A DNA stretch of 64,000 nucleotides from Lunularia cruciata (taxonomy: Eukaryota > Streptophyta > Marchantiopsida > Lunulariales > Lunulariaceae). Made by a program: the position numbers and the translations under genes. A model generated the notes under the pieces. That model was not told where the DNA came from, did no database searches, and was given only the letters and a program-made list of their open reading frames with translations. Below are positions 35,441 through 44,899 of this stretch, in pieces (positions within the stretch are counted from its first letter, which is position 1; each line of letters opens with the position of its first letter). The stretch is from NCBI GenBank assembly GCA_948567375.1, contig OX419760.1:59764911-59828910 (forward strand), in the 5' to 3' direction.

Positions 35441-37777
35441 GAGCTCCTCCCTCTTGCTCCAGCCTTGCGTCTCTCTCTCTCTCCCTATCACCTCTAGTGT
35501 GAGAGGCAATCCGCCACATCCAACCGCAATATCTCTTACGACCTTTTTCAGCTGTCTAGGGGGTTCATTCATGTTGGGACGAAAGGCATGAGTTATGAAC
35601 AACTTTTGTGCATCATCAAATCTCAGGTGTTGGACTTGATGGACAAAAATTCCATCCGGATCGTTCATCCTTTTGGAAGTTGCTCATTACGGGTTGTCAC
35701 TATGAAGCAACTCGTTCCTGCAATATTGCCCTCAGCTAGCTCCTCGAGTGCCTTCATCTGTGCGAATGTCTCAATATCATCGAAGACCAAAAGAGGTCTC
35801 TCTTCCCCTACTTCATCCCACCTGCTCTTAACGTATTCACCATCAAGACGAGGAAGCATATTGTTCCACACTTCTTTCTTCGGTGCATTTTTCCTCCTTC
35901 AATCGACTTGACCTCCGCCACGAAACTGGCATATTGGAATTCGAGATAAATTTTGTTGAATGCCAACTTGGCTAGTGTCGTCTTCTCGACTCCTCCCATG
36001 CCCGAACATCCAATGAAGCGCTTCTTTTCCTCAATCTTTGCATAGATGGTGTTTAGAACATGATCTACTCCAGCAGGTATCTTAGTAACTAGTAGTGGTG
36101 CTGTTACCCTTGTAGGATCACGTGCCTGCAATGGTGAAAGATTCTATCTGCAATGTGTTATGATCTTGACCGAGTGGTAAAAGCGTAAGCAGAAACTTGT
36201 TTGGACACGAATAGACCCTAAGTTAACAAAGAAAGATAACCTTCAATTCTGCTTTGACAAGAAGAATTAGCGCTAGTAGATGCAGGAACACTGTAGAGTT
36301 GTCAGCTTCTGGCATAGAAATTACGAAATGATCCCCTAATGAAATTCTGACCGAGTCGTGCAGAACCTTCTGGTACCAAGATACCTCGAAACGGTCCATT
36401 GGCCTACAATAAGCAAAATACGATGTAATTTATTACTTTATGTAATAACAAAATCCGGTGTATCTAATAGACACATGAACAATTCTATGCCGGACATTAC
36501 AGATATTAAACACCAGAAAAGTTTTACAACTGGAGCAACGTATATATTACCATTTCCTTAACAGAAGAATCAGATGGAATTGTTGTCTCATGTGCTTCTC
36601 CAGCAGCAAAGATCTGCCAATTTCTAAAACGTTCTTGCTTGCACAGCGTTCTCGAATTCGGCATTTTGCCTTGCGGCATGTGTGCTCAACTACTCCGTGT
36701 ACGGCCACAATGGACTTCTATACAGAACATGCTTTCTGATCTTGGCAAGATCCTCCATCCCAAGATGAAGAGTTCCAAGAAAATAAAAATCCACCAAGAA
36801 TTTTCTGGAACTTTTTCCTTAGGTCTCTTTGCCCACATTTATTCACATTCTTGTCAGCAAGCAAACATAATTGATTGATTACTAGACCACCAAAACTATC
36901 ACCCAATATGATTAGCCGTTGAATTCCTCCATCTAAAGCATCTTGAATTGCACAAAGAATCTCCGACAGCAAAGTTTCTGCTATAATGGACAAATCCATC
37001 CTCCCTTCTCTTGAGGTTTCCCTTGTGCTTGAATCCCAAGAGGCCAGAAGAACTCGAGCATCGGGTAGCCATTCTTTTGGCCAGATCTTCACAAGGCATT
37101 TTTGCATGCCCACGTAGTCAAATGAACATGGGCATTTTGCTCAAATTCAGTTGCTCAAATTGCTCAAATTGCTCCGTGGAAAAAGATAAAGTCAATACCC
37201 GGTACCTCAGGTTCGTGTACTGGTCGAATTCCATCACTTAGCTGGAACAACTGGAACAACTTATTTTCTGTTGTACAACTACAAGCGCCAGTAACTAGAA
37301 GGGGCAGTTGATCTTGATCTACTAAATTACCTGTCGTAAAGTAATAGAAAGCCGTTGAATTGAGAAATCCTTCCGTAGATTTGATGCTCCTTCCCCTTAG
37401 AGCTATGCCACAAACGAGTGTGACTAATTTCCCAACTACTAGATATCCACATACGGTCAAGCAAACACCCTGGAGTTCAGTATCAGCTCCGCATATGGCA
37501 GTTAGTAGAACCCAGCATAGGATCATGAGACTACCCCCCCTTTTTGAGATGTTCTCTTTGGATTGGAATCGGGAAGCCAATGTTAGGTTAAGGTCTTAAA
37601 GGTGAGTGTCTCCGGATATGCACTTACTCCTCTCCTTGATTCTTGTCTAACCCTCTCAATGAAAGTCGCCTTTGTTGCATGACTGTAGGTCTTGGCATCA
37701 GAAAATGGTCCACTGGAAGATGATAGTTGTGGTGGTGCCTGATGAAACACCTTGCTGTTTCATGCGATGCGGGACTC

Positions 37778-38095
37778 GTCACTTGTCTAGATATGTTCAG
37801 TCCCTATTATTATGGCAAAAAGTATTAAAATGACTAGATATCTTGAGTGATCAATAGTCACTTGTATAGATATGTTCAATTACTATTATCATGGCAGAGT
37901 ATTAAAGTGACTAGCTATCTTGAGCAATAGTCAATAGTCACTTGTCTAAATATGTTCAGTCACTACTATCATGGCAAAGTATTAAAGTGACTAGATATCT
38001 TATGAGTGATCAATAGTCAGGGAGGCTCGCAAGTCTGCATTTAGGAGTTCAGTCATTACTATGGCATACTATTAAAGTGATTAGATATCTTGAGT
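37778..38095 (+). repeat. ~79-bp tandem repeat in the family-D LTR, four units
   Basis: Units begin at 37778, 37857, 37937 and 38016 (GTCACTTGTCTAGATATGTTCAGTC ... GACTAGATATCTT...GATCAATA). The LTR at 58004-58403 has a single unit. Confidence 0.85.
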
Positions 38096-38182
38096 GGTCA
38101 ATAATCAGAAAGTTCGTATACCGGAGTTCAAATCTGTTTGTATTCAAGAGTTCAGTCGGATCGGATGATAATGACGAGGAAC

Positions 38183-38222
38183 TCTATATATATGTATATA
38201 TATATGCGCGCGCACGCGCGCC
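38183..38222. repeat. TA run followed by GCGCGC alternating tract
   Basis: CTATATATATGTATATATATATGCGCGCGCACGCGCGCC: alternating purine-pyrimidine throughout, potentially Z-DNA forming, at the TATA position of the family-D LTR. Confidence 0.8.
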
Positions 38223-38329
38223 GAGAGGAACCGTGGAGGAAGTGTCCGGGACTGGACAGGAAATGAACCACGACTCTTACTCTAAATATATAAAAAGAAA
38301 GAAGGAGACCGCGTAGGAAAAATGAAGGA

Positions 38330-39013
38330 TGGGAAGACCCCATCAAGCCGTACAAGGGAGAGACAAAAAAGATAACATGGGGCTAAGCCACAATAGAGTC
38401 TGTATGAGAAATCTGCCCTACCGCACCTAAGATATCCGAGCTATGCAAGTCGTACGGTCTACACACAACTGGAGCATCCGAAGAAACATCACCTAATGTG
38501 ATTGCTCTCCTATGGATTGCACCAGCCACTGCCCTCTGTAGAGCAATGGATACACGTTGTCTAAAGTAAGCTACAAAGTATGAGAGTGAGAGTGGTACCC
38601 CCTGACGCCTAACATGATAAGCTCTCGCGCACTCCCTGGCAAATGTGTCAAATGCCGTGTCCATCGCTCCATATAACTCCAAGGCTAGAGGAACAAAGAG
38701 GTGACCTCGCTGCATGCCCCTATACTTGGAGACCTTGCGACCTGCTGCTGCACTCGCCGCCCATCCAGGGGGATGGGTAATCACTCCCTCCGAAACTTTA
38801 TCACGCGTAGGGTCCGTCACCATGATATCCGCTACTGTCACTTGATCATCTCGGACCAGGTATAAGTCTGCCCTGACACGTGTCGTCTGCAATGCATACG
38901 AACTCTCCCTCCAAGCCAAGTATACACTCTCTCGTGCCATAGCAAACACTATGTCTCTAATGGCATCATGGGTAGTTATCCTCTGTCCTCCAAAAAGACA
39001 CCGTGTCATGTGG
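38330..39013 (-). mobile_element. 3-prime fragment of a family-R retroelement with an open 208-codon frame
   Basis: The open frame (39009-38383) reads TRCLFGGQRITTHDAIRDIV, then RADLYLVRDDQVTVADIMV, GRKVSKY, and HLFVPLALELYG with FRQRVSIALQRAVAGAIHRR. This block order (Cys/His segment, RxD-x14-D, K, FVPLALE) is the tail that follows reverse transcriptase in a class of non-LTR elements and resembles a restriction-like endonuclease. A second copy is at 61885-62811, and the matching tail lies near 47150-47942. The upstream RT is absent here. Confidence 0.55.
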
Positions 39014-39044
39014 ACCGCCCGCTGTATCTAGTGTAGAACCACAC

Positions 39045-39111
<67 letters not shown>

Positions 39112-39400
39112 CATACGAAGGTTGAAGAGAACCTGTTTCAAATGTGGAGGTGTCATGTGGACCGCCGCTGCATCTAGTGTAGAACCACACCTCTAAATAT
39201 ATATATATATATATGCGCGCATACGAAGGTTGAAGAGAACCTGTTTCAAATGTGGAGGTGTCATGTGGACCGCCGCTGCATCTAGTGTAGAACCACACCT
39301 CTAAATATATATATATATATATATACATATATGTGTAAAACCACACCTCTAAATATATATATATATGCGCGCATACGAAGGTTGAAGAGAACCTGTTTCA
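39014..39400. repeat. Nested ~107-bp repeats with long TA microsatellite
   Basis: Units contain GACCGCCGCTGCATCTAGTG, a CCACACCTCTA block, a TA run (about 60 nt at 39048-39106 in the first unit), GCGCGCATACGAAGG and CCTGTTTCAAATGTGGAGG. Three full units and a partial fourth. They encode tyrosine/isoleucine runs only because of the TA tract. Confidence 0.85.
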
Positions 39401-39502
39401 ACTGTGGAGGAAGTGTCTGGGACACGACAGGAAATGAACCACGTTATTTCCTGTTTATGATGTGCTATTGCGGGAGGTATTGGGGAGCGGTGTTTTCTAA
39501 CA

Positions 39503-40212
39503 CTTCGTTCATAAAGACTCGATCAGCTTTCTTTGTTGATTGCTGTCTTGCATTGCACCCTTGCCAGGTTAATCAATCTCCAATCAGTGTTCATATCCGC
39601 CTCGTACCTGAATCACTAAACGAAAGCAAACACCTGAGCTTCAAGCAATGACAGGTTTGCTCAATAAATAGATCTAAACGTCGAATCTCTTGCGAGACTT
39701 CGACCAAGTGTCATCCACCTATGTACGACCACAAAAGTCCGTGTCTACTTTCTACTTTACCTACAGGGACTCAATTTCGTTTGGGAAGTGTGTCTGCACT
39801 GAAATTGGCTTTTATTGCAACTCTCTTTCGGCTTTACTCGTGAATGAAATTAGAAGGTGAACGTGTATGTTTTGCCATCCGTTTCCGCCAACGACGGTGA
39901 TGGCTAGAGCCTGAGCGAAGTTTAATATCTCTTCATATTTTGACTTCCTCCAAAGCCGTCTCCAGTTACAATTCCACGGCAGAGAGTTTGTGCGATCCAC
40001 ATTCGGATCACGCAGAAATTGTGGTCAAGCTCAAGTAACTCACTCCTACAAGCTTGATGTGCCATTAGAACTTCAGAACCAATCCGATATTATGATGCTA
40101 CATGCCTATTGGATTCAAACAATCTGAACTGAATTGAAATCTATGATGAAGATAAAGGAACCATGATGCTGATTCTTAAAGCAAGCGACAACGATTTGAT
40201 GTGATAGAGGTT
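39503..40212. other. Unassigned stretch
   Basis: Low repeat content. A 62-codon minus frame at 39812-40000 (LPWNCNWRRLWRKSKYEEIL) looks protein-like but was not recognised. Confidence 0.4.
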
Positions 40213-40910
40213 CACGAGGATGTGGCGGTCAGAGTTGTTGACAATCTAATCCATGTCAACTGCGACCGAAGACAGATCTGCCGATACGAGTGTTCAATCT
40301 AAACTCTCAACGAGATTGATCATCAATTACTTCAAATTTCATGTGGACATATGGAAGGATGTGATGGAGGATGACAAGGATGTGGCGTTCGAGTTGCTTA
40401 ACAATCCAATCCATGTCAGCTGCTACATCAGAAGATAAATTAACCTGAACTTTCGATCATCGATTACTCCAAATTTCATGTGGGGTGAATGAAATGGAGG
40501 TTGACAAGGATGTGGCATCCGAGTTGTTTCACAATCCAATCCTTGTCAGCTGGTACAACAGAAGACAAATTTGCCTAAACTTTCGTTCATCGATTAGTCC
40601 AAATTTCACGTGGGGTGAGTGTAACGGAGGTTGACAAGGACGTGGCTTTCGCGTTGTTTAACAATCCAATCCATGTCAGCTGCTACAATAGAAGATAAAT
40701 TAACCTAAACTTTTGATCATCGATTACTCCAAATTTCATGTGGGATGAATGTAATGGAGGTGACGAGGATGTGGCATTCGAGTCCAATCGAATTCGAATC
40801 CAATCCATGTCAATGGCAACTAAAGACAGATCTGCCTTTCCGGAGTGTTCAACTTGAACTTCAACTAACTTATAATCAATCTCATATTTCATGTGTGATT
40901 GATCATCAGC
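40213..40910. repeat. ~130-bp tandem array, five units
   Basis: Landmark GACAAGGATGTGGC recurs at 40213 (variant), 40373, 40503, 40633 and 40762. Each unit contains CAATCCAATCCATGTCAGCTG and GATCATCGATTACTCCAAAT. The first unit is about 160 bp and the last diverges. A related looser repeat (CAAATTTCATATGGAGTG...GATCTATCA...ATCCATTGGAGACC) follows at 40965-41225. Confidence 0.85.
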
Positions 40911-41229
40911 TTGTTATGATTTTAATTTGTTGAAATAATCTCAAATTGTTGAGATTAATCATTGATTACTTCAAATTTGATGTTAAGTGGACATGGATCT
41001 ATCATAACAGTCCATGGGAGACCATTAAAGTAAGGTGAAGAAATTAAAATTTTAATATACAATTGTTGCAAATTTCATATGGAGTGGAGGGGGATCTATC
41101 ACACACAATCCATTGGAGACCGTGAGAGAGAAAGTGAAAAGATGGAAGTGTCATGCGCAATTATTGCAAATTTTATATGGAGTGAAGAGGGATTTGTCAT
41201 GAGAATCCATCTGAGACCATATCAGTTAA

Positions 41230-41984
41230 AGTGAACAAGTGGGAGTTCAATTCAAAACGCAAAATACAAATGTAAATCTATACATCGCCTCCACATGTGA
41301 TCTTCTTATGATATTCCCTTTTCTTTTCTTGGGTTTTACCTTCATCATCTCATTAAACAAAACATGTGTGTTTTGATCTCACAAGATCTCATCTTTTCCT
41401 CAAATCAAATTCAGCTTATAATTCACTTAAAATCTATATCAATAATATGTATTATCAAAAAGCTCTTATTTTTTGACAATACGTCTTAATCGAAACCCTT
41501 CCTTTTTTTTCTACGCGGTCGTCCTTTCTCGAAAAGCTCCTGTTTATTGACAATACTACGATATCCATTAATGTCAAAATTATTCTAGGAATAACTTGAA
41601 CTTACCTACCATAACATATACTATGCTAACTTGCCACTTTGTCATATCAGAACTCTATATACCTTAAAGTCAAGATACCAAACGAAACTTGATGAACTCC
41701 GCGCTAAAGAATGTTTCGAGACTAAACAAGGAAAGGAAACAACCTTGAATGATTAAATACAATTATCTCGTAACCAGTAGTATCTAAACTGATACGAAGA
41801 GAAGCAGCAATACCATGTTCATAATAGCTATAAATCTTGCTGTTCCCATTAATTACCAATTATGCCACGATACCTCCTTACCAATATCATTGGTTAATAG
41901 ATCACGTGACTGAATCTTGTTGACATATGCCACTCTAAAGTTACCCTTGGAATTTGGGGACACAACTTACTTACGTTGTTGCAG
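41230..41984. other. Unassigned stretch before the exon-like segment
   Basis: No coding signal was recognised. It could be an intron of the segment at 41985-42119, with the acceptor reading TTACGTTGTTGCAG. Confidence 0.35.
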
Positions 41985-42119
41985 GCTGCTTCCTACAGGG
42001 ACGTGTATGCTGAGTATCTTGGCTGCAGGTCGGATGGCAAGAGAACCAAGGAAGTTCTGAAAGACCCTAAAGGTGATGGATCCCAATCTAGTAATTTGCA
42101 GTTCAATACTGAGGATTGA
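41985..42119 (+). CDS. Possible terminal exon, 44 codons, product unknown
   Basis: A splice-acceptor-like GTTGTTGCAG precedes an open frame reading AASYRDVYAEYLGCRSDGKR, then TKEVLKDPKGD and ...NTED, then TGA. Its charged, protein-like composition and codon use differ from the surrounding repeats, and the sequence after the stop (TGTAATGTGTAAAAAG...) could be a 3-prime UTR. I do not recognise the protein and found no upstream exon in the window, so it may be the last exon of a long-intron gene or an orphaned piece. Confidence 0.35.
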   Translation, partial: AASYRDVYAEYLGCRSDGKRTKEVLKDPKGDGSQSSNLQFNTED

Positions 42120-44890
42120 CAGTCACTTTCTGGGTTGTTTTGAGTTCAATTCTAAGACCATGTAATGTGTAAAAAGATCAATAATCAACAATGTAGTTTA
42201 ATGAATGTTATTCTTTAAGATTTTATCAGCAATTTAAAGGTCAACGGAATCAAACTTCCCGTCGCTCCGCTATGTCAACTTCCTCACTTGATAGTATTGT
42301 ATTATAATAAACTTTGAGAGAGAAGGCAACCACTTAGACAGGACGTTGTATTGCTGCCTTTTGATGCTTTTGTAGTATGTCTAAGTTGAAGATGTCTATC
42401 AAGGTAGATCTAGACTGCAATGTCAATTTTATATGAACTTACTCCGTTCGGAAGGCTTGAAAAGAGAAAAACTAATTTGACAACATTTCTTTGTCGGGAA
42501 AGGGGAGGACAAGATAATGATCGAAGGTCATGAAAGAGGTGGCTTGACCGGAAGTAGGTCGGCGTTCCCTTTTCTCCTTCGTTGCGTCCAGGGCAATTCT
42601 TTTGAAACGACTCTATCATGGTGGAGCTTCTCAACTGACAAAGTAAGTAGCTAACTAAGTAGCTACTAGGATGAGAGAAAGGAGATGGCGGAGCATGAGA
42701 TGCGAGAAAGCATCCACAACGGAGCTATGGAACTGGCGGAGTGACAGACAGTGATCGCTATGGGAATCAGTCACTCATCTCGAGGTGGGTGTTTGCATTC
42801 ACATTAGTTAGTGAATTGAAAAGCGAGTTCTTGTGTAAAAAAGTGATAGTGCTTGGAGGTTACATGGGTTGGAGCTCGTTAGTCACACTGAATTAAATTA
42901 GTGAATTGAAAGCATCGGTAGAGATTGTCGCAACAGATTATACGAAACGTGATAATGCAAAAGGAGATTTGCCCGATATGGGAGAGCGCTATTAAGGAAT
43001 ATGCTATCTAGTCAGTTTCATGTGGGTAACAAACTTTCCCGTGGATTGGCCCTTTGGTGAGATTGCCGATAACTTGACCAATCGGGAATAATTTTAATGA
43101 TGTGAGAAGCAAGATTAAGGATAATTGAGAAAAGGAAAGTGGGCCGAACTGAAGGAAGGTGGACTAGATTGAGTGAACTTTCCTACTGGAATTTCGCATA
43201 GACTGAAAGAATTTTCATGAGTGAACTACTGGTAAATTGAGTAATTTTTCTTGAGTGATCGGGTGAACCTTCTAAAGCACAATCATTCTTTCCATTCGAC
43301 GATAAAATAGTTTGCTCTGCCACCCAGTGAAAAAAGGTAGCAATGACAAGAGAAATCACAATACAGGTGGACAAACTGAGCTCTTGTAAAACCTTTCAAC
43401 ACGGTCTTCAAACGAATTCCTGGCAAGAAAACAATAGCTTTCTCTGCCCACAGTAAGGGGTTGGCATCGAGTAATAGAGATCCTATGTTTCCGCGACTGC
43501 AAGTTCTAAGGGGCTTATAGTTCACTACTGGATTCGTTTACACCGCGCCATAGAATAGGCATGACTTTTGGTTTGCTTATGGTGATTGCATACAATAAAC
43601 TACAAAAAAATGTTGGTCTGCATATGGTTTTGGATGCCGATTTGATTAAGAGCGAGATATAGTTTTGGTATAGAGAAGTTTGATTTGAAAAGCTTGCTGG
43701 AAAGTAGGTCGACATGGTACTTGTGGCATAAATTACATGGAGTGGATTTCCGATTAGCACCAAAGTTACAATTCTTGCGGCAAAATTAATGATCTTGGGT
43801 TGGAATTCCGGACAAAAGTGGATTCCAGATTAGTGCTCGAACTAATTAGCACTACAGTTGCTGATCATGGAGCAGATTTTGAGGCTTAGATGGTGCCCTA
43901 CCTTGGCAAGGAGCATAAGCCCAAGTTGGAGGTCGGTAGACCCCCCAATATTATATGAGAGCATACGGGCATGACAGTAGATTGGTTTGTGGAGGTGGTC
44001 TAAACTTTATTGGGTAGTAGACATGCACCTCTCACCTCTCTTATCTTCACTTTTTCTATCCTCTCCGTGTACTTAGCCCCCCTTTGTGTGTTCATTTATT
44101 TCCTTTTGTAACTTGTGTTATATCTTTGTCTTGGAGCTTTTATTATATCTTTTCTTTGTATCCAGCACTTGGAGGTGATGTTCTATGCTTTAGTTATGTC
44201 CTCTATTTTATCTCTGAGGTTTTTTGTTATCTCTTTCATAGACCACCCTACAATGCCTCAACTTTGCTCTAAGGCACGAGTAGCTAGAAGGACTACCATA
44301 GCCAATGCTCCTCATCTAGCACCCCATACCCCCCAATCTGCTATTAGGGAGTAGAACACGGTGTCATCTTTTTCAACATACTCCCACCCCACCAAGAGGA
44401 GGACCTATCTTGGTTGATTCTCCCTTGGAGTACCCCACCCCAAACCCTCCTCTCCTTACCACAATCCCTCTTCCCACCTCTATACACCCACAAGCACTAT
44501 ATGGTTAGATCCATCTTCCTAGCTCTACAAACCTACCACCACTACAATGTAAGATCCCTTGCTCCAATTCTTTAGATCTTCCTCCACCATAGAGCCAGAT
44601 CCTCCCTCTAGTGCCCTTATATACCACCCCACCAATGACCTACATAGTCATGCTCCAATTGCCCAAGGGTAGTCATTTGTCTAGCATAACATTGTGAGTG
44701 TGCTAGATGCTTACTGATGAGGGCAAAGGCTACCACTCCTCCGCCACTTCATACATTAGTCCTCCCTCTTCAAGCTCCATCAGATTCTTACTCTGGTTAC
44801 ACTTCCTAGACCTTTTTTGAGTACTTCTACCAACTTTACCTAGACCTTGTATGTACATTAGGATCCCTTTGGCATTATGGCAATTGGTAG
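42120..44890. other. Unassigned stretch
   Basis: No gene recognised. Open frames at 43183-43374, 43283-43525 and 43515-43763 (all minus) have no known motif. From about 44040 the sequence becomes pyrimidine-rich and may be the 5-prime part of the family-R element that follows. Confidence 0.4.
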
Positions 44891-44899
44891 GCTCCACAT

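Larger units (their letters stand above)
33140..37580 (-). pseudogene. Alpha/beta-hydrolase-NBS-LRR resistance gene (NLR), broken
   Basis: The minus strand carries, in order: an N-terminal segment with a hydrophobic stretch (37580-37200); a SERAC1-like alpha/beta-hydrolase (IDFIFFHGA near 37190; ARVLLASWDSSTRETSREGR; nucleophile block GDSFGG near 36890; GDHFVISMPEADNS near 36330); a GT-AG intron (36240-36126); NB-ARC with P-loop GMGGVEKTTLAK, kinase-2 PLLVFDDI, FIVTTRN and GCGGLPLTLEV; then leucine-rich repeats of about 24 residues (34110-33140). NLRs are cytoplasmic immune sensors. Damage includes frameshifts in the hydrolase, Gly-to-Glu in the P-loop, an LRR frameshift near 33845, a stop near 33478, and an inverted ARC2 segment. 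Hydrolase-NLRs are known from liverworts. Confidence 0.75.
37760..39502 (+). mobile_element. Rearranged copia-type LTR, family D
   Basis: Sequence from about 37760 to 38273 and from about 39340 to 39502 (ending GTGTTTTCTAACA) matches the copia LTR at 58004-58403: TGATGAAACA, GTCACTTGTCTAGATATGTTCAGTC, GTATTAAAGTGACTAGATATCTT, AGGAAATGAACCACG-like, and the terminal block. It is interrupted by a family-R fragment and expanded by nested repeats. The 5-prime tip was not placed and no target duplication was found. Confidence 0.65.

Noticed and set aside
39047..39346. Minus frame rich in Tyr-Ile repeats
   Set aside because: A product of the TA microsatellite and the 107-bp repeats, with no independent coding evidence.
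40213..40910. CRISPR-like array
   Set aside because: Units are ~130 bp, contiguous and diverged, with no short repeat/unique spacer alternation, and the DNA is eukaryotic.
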